Assembly (NCBI GenBank): GCA_949825025.1
Contig: OX463780.1
Location: 48,567,280-48,631,279, forward strand
Source: Siphlonurus alternatus
Taxonomy: Eukaryota > Arthropoda > Insecta > Ephemeroptera > Siphlonuridae
Reading direction: 5' to 3'
DNA length: 64,000 nucleotides
The notes beneath the pieces are model-generated. The model was not told the origin of the DNA. It worked only from the letters and a program-made list of their open reading frames with translations, and searched no databases. Position 1 is the stretch's first letter. Every line of letters starts with the position of its first letter. This document shows, in pieces, positions 1-10,891 of this stretch. A program made the translations under genes and the position numbers.

Positions 1-37
1 AATCAATTAAAAAAAAAAATTTCAAATTCTTGAAGGC

Positions 38-239
38 TGAGAAGATTTTTTAAATTCTTTTAATTTACAGAATTCAGTTCAAATAACAAAATACAGTGGA
101 TGATGCAAGATTTAGATTTTTTTTTACATAAATTATAACCGAGAAAAATTAAAAAAAAAAAATATTTGCTTAATTTTCAAGTGCAAAATGGTTGGATTTT
201 AGGGACACAAATGAGTGAGGCACACTGACTTGAAGTCTC
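38..239 (-). mobile_element. MITE fragment, GAGGCTTCAAGT family
   Basis: This degenerate copy matches the right part of the intact element at 49872-50157, sharing the 'ATAACCGAGAAAA' and 'TTTTCAAGTGCAA' blocks. It ends in ACTTGAAGTCTC followed by TA at 240-241, as expected for a TA target site. The left terminus is not recognisable. Confidence 0.65.
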
Positions 240-333
240 TATTTGAAACATTATCCACGCACAGTAAAAACTTGTTATTAATCGTAAAGTCAGGGGACCC
301 AGGAAATTAGGTTTACCTTATATTGAGTTTTCC

Positions 334-684
334 GATGGGTGACCATTTTCAACAAAAATCACGTTTCCCACCCAGGGGTAAAACGTTGCGCTTTTCCACT
401 ATGTGGTTCCCCTGGCTTTGGACCATTGCACTTCCGGTTCATTGACAAAAGCTGTAGCATCCATCTTGGCTGAGGTTTCCACGTTTCCCTCAGCCGCAGG
501 CAAATGCCGGGATGGATTTGCAAGGCCGTGGCCGCCCCCGTTCCAGAAGAGCCCGCGAAACGCTTAAGTTAGGGTTTCGGAAGGTTCGGGGTTTCAAGTA
601 GTATGTAATTAGTAAATAGAAGTACCCAATAGGGTTTGATTAAAAAAAAAAAATTAAAAAAAAAAATAATAAAAAAAAAAAAAC
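334..684 (+). mobile_element. 5S rRNA-derived SINE, 5'-truncated, with TSD
   Basis: It matches the full-length SINE at 19255 from GATGGGTGACC (the 5S box C region) through the body (GCTGAGGTTTCCAC, CAAATGCCGGGATGG) to an A-rich tail. It is flanked by near-identical direct repeats, ATTGAGTTTTCC at 322-333 and ATTGAGTTTTTCC at 685-697. This is the hallmark of LINE-mediated target-primed insertion with 5' truncation. It lies in the last intron of Prosalpha5. Confidence 0.88.
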
Positions 685-826
685 ATTGAGTTTTTCCTGT
701 ACCACACAACACTAATTATTTTTGACGGTACCGAGATCTCTTTTACTCAAATTTTACCTAACAACAAGTTGCGTGATGACAAGTTTATACTACTTGTGCT
801 CCAACTCTTGTCCCTGTTTGTTTCAG

Positions 827-994
827 ACGATGAGCCTGAAAGAAGCCATCAACTCTGCACTGACCATTTTGAAGCAGGTGATGGAGGAGAAGCTGAACGC
901 AACCAACGTGGAGCTCGTGACGGTGACCCCCGACAATCTGTTCCACTTGTTCTCCAAGGAGGAGGTGGATGAGGTCATCAAGGCCCTCCCGTGA
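827..994 (+). CDS. Prosalpha5: 20S proteasome subunit alpha type-5, C-terminal exon (partial gene)
   Basis: This exon encodes the last 55 residues of the alpha-5 subunit of the 20S proteasome, a structural member of the outer heptameric alpha ring that gates entry to the proteolytic core. It starts after a good acceptor (pyrimidine tract then CAG, ending at 826) and reads [19 protein letters not shown], followed by [14 protein letters not shown] and a tail with [17 protein letters not shown] before TGA. The stretch [22 protein letters not shown] is, from memory, strongly conserved in PSMA5 from insects to mammals. The open frame continues upstream to 722, but that part looks like intron. All earlier exons lie outside the window. 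Identification is confident; the exon start is inferred from the splice site and from where similarity begins. Confidence 0.93.
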   Translation, partial: TMSLKEAINSALTILKQVMEEKLNATNVELVTVTPDNLFHLFSKEEVDEVIKALP

Positions 995-1545
995 ACCCTC
1001 TCATCGCTCGGCCGACACACCCCACCCCACGTCGTCACAAATTAAAGAGATAATTTAAGTTTTATATCATTCAGAGTTAAACAAAGAAGGGGGCATTCAA
1101 AAAGTAGTTCATCAAATATTTAGACTATTTTTACAGTAAAATGTAGTCCAGAATTCTGATTAATTACTTTGTTAAGTGCCTTCAATGGCTAAAAATTTAC
1201 CCTTTCTCCATATTGTTGTATAGCAGTATCTTACTGTTGTATAATCTGATACTATGCAACATGGTATTGAAGTGCTGCAAACTCAAATTTCCTTCACGGA
1301 GTAGAGTTTTATAAAACTATTTTTTAAAATTAATTTATGTATTTAGCTTTATTTGTCTTGTCTTTTTTGTGTTTTTTCTCCTAAACAAACTCAAGTCTGT
1401 GCATGTGGCAAGGGGGGATTTGTAAATTTGTGTGAGAAATTGTATAAATATTTTGTGTCGACCGAGCACCCATTTTTTTTTTTGTATTTTCAACTCTAAA
1501 TTTAGTTGTATCTTTCAAATAAAAAGTTTAAAAATGAACAATAGT
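995..1545 (+). other. Prosalpha5: Prosalpha5 3' UTR (inferred)
   Basis: This is AT-rich non-coding sequence directly after the alpha-5 stop codon. An early AATTAAAG near 1039 could act as a weak poly(A) signal. A canonical AATAAA lies at 1518-1523 and is the better candidate. A short string near 1087-1104 resembles the terminus of the MITE at 25908. The UTR end is inferred, not observed. Confidence 0.5.
1518..1523 (+). terminator. Candidate poly(A) signal of Prosalpha5
   Basis: AATAAA lies about 520 nt downstream of the alpha-5 stop codon, preceded by a T-rich and GT-containing stretch. It is the first canonical hexamer after the gene. In AT-rich DNA such hexamers are common, so this is only a candidate. 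Confidence 0.45.
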
Positions 1546-1989
1546 TTTTAATTTTCTTTTATATAAAAATTATAATTATATACCCAATTCTATTGTAAAA
1601 TGATTTAGTCTTCAGCACATAAACAAAGACATGGAAAGGCCAGTTATTCCCTTTTATAATCTCATAGAACCAGAAATGAGTATGTTCAATGGAATTAATT
1701 AGGAAATTTAGTTTTAGAGGAGTTCCACTTCTTTTCTAGTATGATATAATAGGGAAATATTTTAAAAATGGAGTAATGAGCTCCAAGTCTTGCAGAAATT
1801 AAAATATTATGCAAAATTATGTTACTCTGATTTTTTTTAGAGCACTACAATTATTTTTAAAAAAAAAAAATGTTGAAAGTACAGAAGAGAGAGGTGTCAC
1901 ATCTTAACAAAAAGGGCGTGAGTTTAAACCTGAACTTGGAATAACTTTTTTATTTTATCAGCAAGTCCTGGTCTCTGAAAAATGCTTGA

Positions 1990-2730
1990 ATTAATTTAGT
2001 GCATTAAGGGCATTGGGTGTAGCACCGGTAGTTGGCAACACTGACGTATCTTCATCATGTTAATTTTTGATCATTGCTCCTCGGAGTAGTTTTTATGCTA
2101 GAGCTAAGCTGATTGCTGTAGTATCAAGATAATTAGTAGCCCAAGTGCACAATTTGGCTAAATAAAGCCTGATTTAAAGAAAAGTATTTTTTAGTAATTT
2201 TTTAAATTTACATGCATTATTCTAAAATATAAAAAAATTACTTTTCTTTAAATCAGGCTTTATTTAGCCAAATTGTGCACTTGGGCTACTAATTATCTTG
2301 ATACTACAGCAATCAGCTTAGCTCTAGCATAAAAATTACTCCGAGGAGCAATGATCAAAAATTAACATGGTGAAGATACGTCAGTGTTGCCAACTACCGG
2401 TGCTACACCCAATGCCCTTAATTATAGAGTATTCTCGAGGATGAGATATTTGAATTTAAAAAAAAAAACAAAAACTAAAAAATCAAAAGAAAAAACAAAA
2501 ACGAGAAATCGTGGCAGTTAAATATGCAGACAATATATGTATGACGTCATAGGCAGAGAGAGATTAATTTAGTGCATTAATTATAGAGTATTCTCGAGGA
2601 TGAGATATTTATATATTTTTTTAAAAAATCTAAAAAAACAAAAGAAAAAAACAAAAACGAGAAATCGTGGCAGTTAAATATGCAGACAACAAAGAATCTG
2701 TATGACGTCATAGGCAGAGAGAGAGAGAGG
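1990..2730. repeat. Tandem duplication of about 160 bp, one copy carrying a MITE
   Basis: Two direct copies begin with ATTAATTTAGTGCATTAA (1990 and 2563) and run through a shared block (TTCTCGAGGATGAGATATTT, AACGAGAAATCGTGGCAG) to GACGTCATAGGCAGAGAG. The first copy is interrupted by the 410-bp MITE at 2008-2417; the second is uninterrupted and represents the empty site. Confidence 0.85.
2008..2417. mobile_element. 410-bp foldback MITE with TTAA target duplication (copy 1)
   Basis: This is a near-perfect palindrome with termini GGGCATTGGGTGTAGCACCG and its reverse complement, and arms of about 190 bp around an AT-rich centre. It is flanked by TTAA at 2004-2007 and 2418-2421. The neighbouring tandem copy at 2563 has a single TTAA (2577-2580) at the same place, which fixes the boundaries. 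TTAA targeting suggests a piggyBac-type transposase, although the GGG start is not the usual piggyBac end. It has no coding capacity. Confidence 0.92.
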
Positions 2731-3316
2731 ACTTATTCAAGTCATGTAAAGTCAATTTTAAAGTTTTTCTTTTCTTTTTTTGTTTTGTTTTTAGATTTTT
2801 CAAGCGTTAAAAAAATTGACATGTATAAAGTAGTATAAAGCATATAATTATATAAAACTTAAATAAATCTATATAGACCTGCTCCTAAAGCAAAGGTGAC
2901 TTGAATCTGGCTCTTTGGATGTTGCGGATGTTGCTTTAGAACCTGAGAAATAAATACATAATAAATTAAGTATAAATGAAAAATAATTATTAAGATAATC
3001 AACTAGTTAATTAATTTGGCCGCTACAGTTATATACTGCACTCTTGAAAATACCTCATGAGCTGCTATGTACTGTACTAGCTACTGGTCTGAAGACCTTT
3101 TGAATTCCGATTCTGTTAGATAATATAGAAATAGAAGTTAGAAATATTTTAACTGGTCACTTATATATTTCTTGCCTGTTTCAAAATCTAGAATATATTA
3201 AATTATTTATCTACTAATGTTCGCGCGTACTGCATTTGGGTTTACAAATTATGCTAAAATGCTAACTGAAATTTTATTTTGAATTAAAAATTCAATTAAT
3301 TAATTGTATTGTTTAA

Positions 3317-3478
3317 GGTGCTTTTCCATGGAGCGATGCTTGGCGGGGCGAGAAAAAAAACACTTGCAGTGAAATCGTATAACGACCATATATTGTTGCA
3401 AGCGTTGCAAGTGCGCTTTTCTCGCCCCGCCATTATATAAAGCCTCGATCGCGCGACATCGCTGCATGGAAAAGCGTC
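3317..3478. mobile_element. Palindromic MITE, GGTGCTTTTCCATGG family
   Basis: The left end GGTGCTTTTCCATGGAGCGA follows TTAA (3313-3316). The right end GCATGGAAAAGCGTC is an imperfect reverse complement. Internal motifs (GGCGGGGCGAGAAAA, CACTTGCAGTGAAAT) recur at 55271 and 55381. The TTAA flank is seen on the left only. Confidence 0.72.
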
Positions 3479-4619
3479 TATTATGTGTGATAAGAGAAGT
3501 TTTGTTGGGTTCAAATAATTAATCGATCCTCTCAAATTTTTAAATTTATTAGATTATTAGAGACGAAAAGAATAGATTCTCAAATAAATTAGGCGATGAA
3601 TTATATTTAATTAATTTTGTTAATTATATCTGTGTACAAAGTTTTTCCATTCAACTCCGGGCCCTCATCCCTTCTCCTATTGCATGTGTACGTACTAGTT
3701 TTAGTTTTCACTAATACAATTATCACTTAATTGGTTTAATTGATCGATTTAATTATTATAATTATTATTATATAACTATTGTAATTATTATTAATTATTG
3801 GCTCGCGCTCGGATCGAATCTTACGCATTAAAAAAATGTATAATATTTAATATTTATATAATAAAGTAATATATCTATGCTTATATATTATAGCTGTACA
3901 GCCACACACAAAATAAAAAAAGTAGTCTTATATAAAGAAAAGCTGCCGGAGAAAGAAGGCTGGTTGATTTTCATTATTTTATTTCCCGCCAGTACATGCT
4001 TACATTATAATTAAAGTTCCGCGCAGCAATTGTGAAAATGTATCAATGATTGAACACTAGAAAAAATATCTATAAAATAGAATTATCATTAAGGTTTTAA
4101 ATTTAAATAATCTAAACAAAATTATTTTATGACTGTAATGCAGGCGCGGATCCAGGGGGTGCCCCCCCCCCTCCAAAAATTTAATATGGGCAATATAGGC
4201 ATTTTCCCCGCTTTATTTTTTTTTATCATTGGCCTTATTAATTATTGGAGAGAGCCCCCCCTCCCCGCCCCTGAAATTTTGATCCAAATTTAAATTCTAA
4301 ATTCTGCTGTGATGCAAAATAATTAAAAAAATGTATAATGGTGTTCATGTAATTTTTAGCTCTATACATGCAGTTTTATTTTTGACTCTAAAATAATTTA
4401 ATTACAACCTCAATTTTAAATTGAAACATTTTGTGTAAAAAAAAATCCCTGTCTACAATTTCATAACATCTAGCTCAATTCATTGTCCTTCCTTTTTTAC
4501 TTTTCATATAACTTTTTAACTCGCGCTGTACAAAAATATGTATACTGAATATAAAAGGATTTTGAAATATGATTTAAATGGTATTTACTGCTGTAGACGA
4601 GTTTCTCTATTATATTATC

Positions 4620-4905
4620 AATGACAGAATTGCCTCGGTGAAAAGCAGCGTCTGTGTTAATCTGGTTGGCTTATAGCACCAGTAGCAGCGCAAATTGAAT
4701 CCCAGCCGGCTGGAACCGCTTGCTTGCTCGCCTGGCGCCGCTTGATACGCGAGTTCCCCTGGGATAGCAAGCAACCCGCCCGACCGCTCCAGCACCAAGC
4801 AGATCTGCAGCCTGCACCGTTTTAATTGGAACGGCAATGACGGCTATGCCAGCCAGCGTTGCTGATGCTTTTCCTCGCGTTGTCAGAAGTACATTTACCG
4901 ACAGC
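4620..4905. other. GC-rich island of unknown nature
   Basis: This block of about 280 bp has markedly higher GC and CpG content in otherwise very AT-rich DNA (for example GCCGGCTGGAACCGCTTGC). Open frames exist on the minus strand (75 and 78 codons), but I recognise no domain. It could be an old retroelement fragment, a regulatory island or an unrecognised exon. Confidence 0.3.
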
Positions 4906-5097
4906 AAAATTGGAACGTATTATAAAATTATATATATGAATATCAATAATTTTTTTTACGTATTTAGACAAAATAAATATGAACAATGAAATCCGTAGAT
5001 CATACATTGCAGTATAATCTGAACATGTTAAATTATTTAATTAATCTTCACTGTTTATAATAAAATAATTATTATTGATTGAGCGAATTAAAGTTCG

Positions 5098-5212
5098 AGT
5101 CTTGAAAAATTTCCCATTTGCAGCTTTTTGTTAATCACCTCTAAATAATATGTTATTCTTACGGGGTATGGTGATTAACAAGACCGCAAAAGAAAATTTT
5201 CCGAGGCAACTA
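5098..5212. mobile_element. Short palindromic MITE (about 120-bp family), copy 1
   Basis: The inverted arms share GAAAAATTTCCCATTTGCAG and GGTGATTAAC.AG.CCGCAAAAG..AAATTTTCC around a CTTACGGGG core. The same layout recurs at 6105, 9011 and 33239. The ends are degenerate here. Confidence 0.65.
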
Positions 5213-5354
5213 CTTTACAAGTCGATCATCCCAAACATGCTCTCTTTATACTTGACTTCTCAAATTAGCCCCAAAGTTTGCTAAAACACATAAACTAGCC
5301 TTACTGATTTTTTTTTTTTCTCAAGGTACTTATATTAAACGCCACAAGCGTTTT

Positions 5355-5500
5355 GTTGTGGACCTTGAAAGCGTGCTTGCACGGGACGGAGGCACGTGCT
5401 TGCGACAGGCTGCTCGCGACTGGACGATCACTATCAGCGGGGCACACCTCGGCTGCTGTCGCGTAATTACTGCCTTCCTCTGCTCGCGCCACCATGAGTT
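5355..5500. other. GC-rich island of unknown nature
   Basis: This is a short CpG-containing block (GCACGGGACGGAGGCACGTG, CTGCTCGCGACTGGACGATC) in AT-rich surroundings. Short open frames occur on both strands and resemble no family I know. Confidence 0.25.
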
Positions 5501-6104
5501 TCGAGAAAAAAAAAAATGGTTTTGTTTTACTGATAATCACCGTCTCTCTCTTCGTCTCTACTTTATTATTTAACTAAAAAAAAAAAAAACTCTGTAAAAT
5601 GTATTTTGTGTTTAATTATCAAATAATAGTTTTTTTATCAAATTGTTATTTTGAAGTTTTACCTCTATTTTTTTTTTAATGATTTCTATAAAAAAATATG
5701 TATACACAAACCTGTAATTTGAGCTAAAAATAAATATTTGTGTGTTGTTCTGCATTTTAATTTAATTTCAGACGAAGAAAATAAACTAAAATAAATTATC
5801 ATTTATTATCATTTTACTTTTTAAATTTTATTATTACTTATTATTTTGTAATATTGTTTGTGGATTTCAATTTGACATAAGTTTTAATTGGAGATAAAGT
5901 ACATAATTATATTGAATGACAATTTTATTATACAGTACGCAGTTAATACATGAAGTATGATGTATAGATATATAACTATAATATATATAAATAGCCAGAT
6001 AAACTATAATGTGCCATGCAGTATCCGTAGCACCTTCTGGAAGCTTATTATATTTTGTTAATTTAATCAAGCACATTAAATGATGTAAATCAAATAATAT
6101 TATA

Positions 6105-6227
6105 AAGTCAGCCTTGGAAAATTTCACCACGCTCCGCAAGAAAAACATAGGACAATACAACTGATACAACATGTTGATTAACAAGGCTGCAAAAAAATGG
6201 ACAATTTTTCAAGGCGATGACTATACC
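6105..6227. mobile_element. Short palindromic MITE (about 120-bp family), copy 2
   Basis: It has CCTTGGAAAATTTCACCACG at the left and GTTGATTAACAAGGCTGCAA, then AATTTTTCAAGGCGATGACT, at the right, which matches the family termini (..CGTCGCCTTGGAAAATTT). The copy is divergent. Confidence 0.6.
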
Positions 6228-6419
6228 TCAAGTAATAAAAACGTTCAAATTAATGTAAAATAAATTTTTTGATTAACATCAGGCATATACAATAATAAAT
6301 TATTAACTTTTGCTATATTTGTGATATAAAAAATAATAGAAATTAATAATTTTTTTAATCTTTCATCTAGATTTTCATACTAAATAGATTAAACGATCTT
6401 CACTCATGGTTACGTTGTG

Positions 6420-6560
6420 GGCCAATGCGCGTGCTTGTACCGGTGCTGCAGCCGCCCCGGATCACTCTCCCTCCTCCGGGCTTATCAGCGTTACCGCAGC
6501 CTCTCTGCAGCCGGGGGATTAAGAGCCAGCCCGGGTTATAGATTGTACATCGCTTTGGAC
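6420..6560. other. GC-rich island of unknown nature
   Basis: This short block with GC-rich strings (GCTGCAGCCGCCCCGGATC, CTCTGCAGCCGGGGGATTA) lies just upstream of the 43-bp tandem duplication. I recognise no gene. It may be a repeat fragment. Confidence 0.25.
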
Positions 6561-6564
6561 GTGC

Positions 6565-6650
6565 GCCCTTCATGCTAGTGCCAATCTTAATAACTTTACC
6601 AAGTTTCGCCCTTCATGCTAGTGCCAATCTTAATAACTTTACCAAGTTTC
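6565..6650 (+). repeat. Exact 43-bp tandem duplication
   Basis: A 43-bp unit starting GCCCTTCATGCTAGTGCC is present twice, at 6565-6607 and 6608-6650, with no mismatch that I can see. This indicates a very recent local duplication. Confidence 0.93.
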
Positions 6651-6751
6651 GAATTTCGTCTTATATTTCAGAAAGCAGTACATTAAACATTAAATTGATC
6701 AAGTTTTAAAAAATAATTTGCTTCAAATTCATATGGTTAAAAAGTGCATGG

Positions 6752-7033
6752 GAGGTGTGGCGTAGTGCATTTGACGGTGCAACGCCAAGCGTGGTTATAG
6801 TATGGGAGATCATTTTCAACAAAAATCAACGTTTCCCATCCAGGGTTGCGCTTTTTCACCTTCTCCTGGTTTTGGACTTCCGGTCTATTGATAAAAATGT
6901 ACTGGCATCCATCCTGGCTGAGGTTTCCACGTTTTCCCTTAGTCACAGACAAATGCCGAGATGGATTACAAGCCGCCCCCGTTCAGAAATTAACAGCCTG
7001 CGAAACGCTCAAGTTAGTTTTTCGAACTTATAA
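6752..7033 (+). mobile_element. 5S-derived SINE, degenerate copy
   Basis: It begins with GTGTGGCGTAGTGCATTTGA, keeps part of the 5S-like head (GCAACGCCAAGCGTGGTTAT), and continues through the body blocks (CGTTTCCCATCCAGG, GGCTGAGGTTTCCACG, CAAATGCCGAGATGGATT) and AACGCTCAAGTTAG. It is more diverged than the copy at 19255. Confidence 0.8.
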
Positions 7034-9010
7034 GTAATTACTAATTACTCTAATAAGTAATTGAAATGAATCTCAATGCAGAAATTATATGAAAATTTCA
7101 ATATTAGTTTTCGTCAATGGTCAGCATCCATGATGACATCACCAATCCTTTGTCCTCCCATTTACTTACAAAAAAAGATTGGGCGCACGTAAGATCCTAT
7201 ACGGAGCAATTTTTCGATCGTTTATTGTTAACCCTCTAAATAAGTTATGTTTGCAAATTTAAAATTACGTATTGGCACTAACCTTTTACGTTTGCTGCTA
7301 TAAAAATTTTATTATTTGCCTTAGGTCAGTTTAATTAAAAAGCATCTAAAGAATTTTGCGGTAGTAGTGTTTTGACTTCGAGCCGAAAAAACGTGCGCAG
7401 AAGGGTTGCGCGCCAATGCGCGGTGGTTGTAGCAGGAGTCAAAATTAGCAAACGAACATGGCGACTATATAATTTTTCTGGTGGATACTGACCATTGTTG
7501 TGCATCAGGAAAAATACAAAACTCTTTTCCTTCGAAATAAATATAAAACCTCAGGCGTTTTTTTAAAATTCAATTCATGGAATTTTAAATTTCAACCATT
7601 TTTCTCCTATAACTTGTTCCAATCAAAATGTAAAGCAATTAACAAATTATTTTCAAATCATCATTGTGAGTATCTTATAAACTAAAATTAATTAATTGTA
7701 TTAAAATACCATCCCAAATATTATGTTATATAAAAAATCTAAAGTATTCTAAATAAAAACATAAATTAAATTTATTAATTTTGTTTATAACCTACAAATT
7801 ACAGCTTTGATGCACTTTTATTACTTAAATCATTTCAATAAAATAATAAGAAATTATATGTTAGTGTCACCTTATATGTTTAAATAAGTTAAGAAAAAGG
7901 CGGGTCTAAGATAAAATCCTTATGAACCATTATATCAAGCCTCAAGCGATCCTAGATGTGTAAGAAATTACGTTGGTATATTTTAACATATTCAAATAAT
8001 TTAATAGAAACATAAATAATATCAAATTCTTTATTATAAAAAATTTAAAACATAAATATTGATTTCCTATATGTATAAAAAAGAAACTTTAAATATTAAA
8101 ACATATAATGATTAAGAAATAAATAATAATAAAATAATATAGTTGGATAGGAACAGGTATCATATTCAGTAGAAGAAATTTTATAAAATATTAATGTACA
8201 ATAAATGCCTTGAAGACATAAGTATGTACTTAGAAATGAGATATTTTTCATAATTGAAATATGATAAGATTATTATAACAACTTATTAAACTTAGTCAAC
8301 TTGTTGATTTTTATCAAAACTATACAAGTATAATATTATACAACATTATATATATTGTTAATGATTAATTGATATGATTCACATGAACCTAACATTACAA
8401 TTATAATAAAAAATTTGATAAATGAACAATAAAATAGCGAAACTATATAAAAAAGTTTTAATAATAGTTTTCATTTTATAAAATCATTATTTATTTTCAA
8501 TCCAGAGTTCAAGACGTTTTGTTAGAAACATTGCGCGCAGAAGACTCTGTTTCAATCACATAATTATAACATATCCCGTTTATTGTTGTTAAAACAGCGT
8601 ATAGTGCCACAGAGAATATATAAATGTTAGTATCAGTATTAATATCCCCTGGTAGTGCTATACACTATATTTGATTTGATTTGTTTATTGGATCCAATAC
8701 AGAATACAGAAATGCCATATTATGGATACATGATATAGTATATCTCCAACAAAAAAACAACATATGTAAATTTTACAAAAACACACTTAATCTAGCCCTA
8801 AAACATTTTAAATATACATGTACATATTATATGATTAAATATTACTCGTATGAAGGTATATAATTCGTTATACCCCTGCGTGTATACACTTTTTACACTA
8901 TCGGAAGAAATTATAGCCATTCTAATTATTGACTTAAATTGAAAATTAAGTATCTATAAAAAACTTGACAGTTCAAACAGATCATACGTTAACGTTGGGG
9001 CTATCTCACA

Positions 9011-9129
9011 GTGTACAGTCCTCGCCTCTGAAAATTTCACTTTGCGGTCTTGTTAATCACCATGATGCCCCGTAAGAATAACACAGGGGGCCTCCAAGTG
9101 GAAAATTTTCCAAGGCGACGAGTGTTCAC
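9011..9129. mobile_element. Short palindromic MITE (about 120-bp family), copy 3
   Basis: The left end GTGTACAGTCCTCGCCTCTG and right end CCAAGGCGACGAGTGTTCAC are imperfect inverted repeats. Between them lie CTTGTTAATCACCATG and CCCGTAAGAATAACAC, as in the other copies. Confidence 0.72.
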
Positions 9130-9439
9130 TTCAGTAGCAAACATTTCAATCTTTTTGATCACGTTGACAATGGTTTCCATGGTTTCTTTAACTTTAAATG
9201 ACTGACATTTAATCAACACTCTATGGCTAATACTTTACCATAAACTGTTATCTTATGTTAACACACCAGATTTATAATCCACAATTTGATGAGGTTAAGG
9301 ACGTGTAAATTGTATTTATAACACGACACAAAAGAATGATAGTCGAATGGCAGTCGGAGAGGGTATTTCTATAACAATGACGTTTCAAAACAATTGGAGC
9401 GCAAACTTTTTATAGCGGCTTATGTCAAACAAGTTACAC

Positions 9440-9540
9440 GACCCCCCCTCGTTCATATCAGCAGGTCCAGATGTCATTGGCGGGGAGCATCGTGACGTCA
9501 CTAATTGCTTGGCCACACATGACAATGTAACCATTATTGT
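9440..9540. other. Short moderately GC-rich block, unassigned
   Basis: The block is around GGTCCAGATGTCATTGGCGG and CATCGTGACGTCACTAATTG, and includes a CRE-like TGACGTCA octamer. Neither a gene nor a recognised repeat is visible. Confidence 0.2.
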
Positions 9541-10317
9541 AAACAGAGTATGTAGACTGAAGTTCCCTTTTACCTTTAATTTAAAAGCAATTGTTATTTT
9601 TAATATTTTATTTTATCGATTGACCTCAGTTACTTTCGGAGTCAAATGAAATTTGTGTCAGACGGAATCGAATAAAATAATTTTTGGAAATGCTCTAAAA
9701 CTTAATCGCTTATTTTGAGCACAATTTCACAATCAGGATCAAAATCATACTGTTTTAACCTACATATTTTCTTCTTTTTCTGCTTATAAATATCATCAAT
9801 AGTTTTATAGTTCAGCTAAATGATATAAAATAAACAATACATTTTAACATTTCTTAAATATTTTCCAACTAAGAATGTGCAGAATTTTGATTATACTTTT
9901 AATTAAGAGTGACATTTTAAACTCAAAATTCCAAGGACGTGTGATGACGGTGTAATACAAACGTAAACATTAATGTGAGTTGGTTTAATGTATTTACCTG
10001 GAAAGAATTGGGCTATGTCAAGAATTCAACCTATCATAACTCAAAGAATTATCTCATAATATAATGAATGTTTTAATTTTATAAATAATTTCCTTACAGT
10101 GTAATTTTGTACAAATAAATTTTACTGCAAAAATAAAATTTTAATTTTTATATCCATGATTATACAATAATCTTTTATAGACGAAAATATTATTATATAA
10201 CATATAAAATATTATCCCTACTATAATCTTGTATATTTTTTGTTTCTATTTTTTTAAAAAGTGCTTGCGGCCGTAAATTGTCCAGTCTGCTTTCGGTAGC
10301 AAAAACTTCTCCGTAAA

Positions 10318-10891
10318 GGTGTATTTACATGAACGATTTTCAGCAGGCGACGCGATACGAATAATGCGCACTTACTAAAATTTCCACTGGAGACAATATT
10401 ATTTGTTGATTAAGAAGAGCATCGAAATTTAATTAGTGATATTGGTGTCGCAATATAGAGGCTTCAAGTGAGTGCGCCTCGCGATGCTCATTTGTGTCAT
10501 TAAGGTCCATCTTGCACTTGGAAATGAAGCATTTTTTTTTTAATTTTCTCGGTTATAAACGACGTAAAAAATATAAATCTTGCATTAAATGAAGCATTTT
10601 TTTTAATTTTCTCGGTTATAAATGACGTAAAAAATATAAATCTTACATTATATATCCTCTGTATTTTATTTATATATTTTTTTTTATTTTAGACCGAATT
10701 TCCATGAAGGAATTTTCCGTAAAAAAATCTTATTTTAAGTGAAAAATGAATTCGCGTTTTTCTTTTTTTTTTTTTAAATAGGTTTAGATAGAACGGTGAA
10801 TCACTGAAAAATCAGCTGACTTGAAGCGTCTATTCGGTGAATTCGTTTGTGGATTTCATGGCAACAAAATCACGTCTCATGTGAACTCACC
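10318..10891. mobile_element. TTAA-type MITE (GGTGnATTCACATG family) interrupted by another MITE
   Basis: The left end GGTGTATTTACATGAACGAT and right end CTCATGTGAACTCACC are inverted repeats related to the intact element at 44709-44915; internal GCGACGCGATACGAATAATG is also shared. The flanks TAAA and TTTA look like mutated TTAA. A TA-target MITE at 10458-10830 sits inside it. Confidence 0.75.
10458..10830 (+). mobile_element. TA-target MITE, GAGGCTTCAAGT family, nested, with internal duplication
   Basis: The termini are GAGGCTTCAAGTGAG and CAGCTGACTTGAAGCGTC, with TA directly outside on both sides (10456-10457 and 10831-10832). This suggests a Tc1/mariner-type insertion. A block of about 65 bp (AATGAAGCATTTTTTTTAA to AAATCTTGCATTA) is duplicated in tandem at about 10523-10650, which explains why it is longer than the 286-bp copy at 49872. 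Confidence 0.85.

Larger units (their letters stand above)
1..826 (+). other. Prosalpha5: Terminal intron of Prosalpha5 (3' part)
   Basis: This is non-coding sequence upstream of the alpha-5 last exon, ending in a pyrimidine-rich tract and CAG at 826. It holds a TA-target MITE fragment (about 38-239) and a 5S-derived SINE (334-684). I see no further exon in it. Confidence 0.75.

Noticed and set aside
722..826. N-terminal extension of the alpha-5 frame
   Set aside because: Upstream of a good splice acceptor; the translation does not resemble proteasome alpha-5 and is intronic.
4141..4275. C-rich runs (CCCCCCCCCCTCC, GCCCCCCCTCCCCGCCCC)
   Set aside because: Short homopolymer-like tracts with no element structure; a similar weak string occurs near 16260-16380, possibly an old repeat, but it is not supportable.
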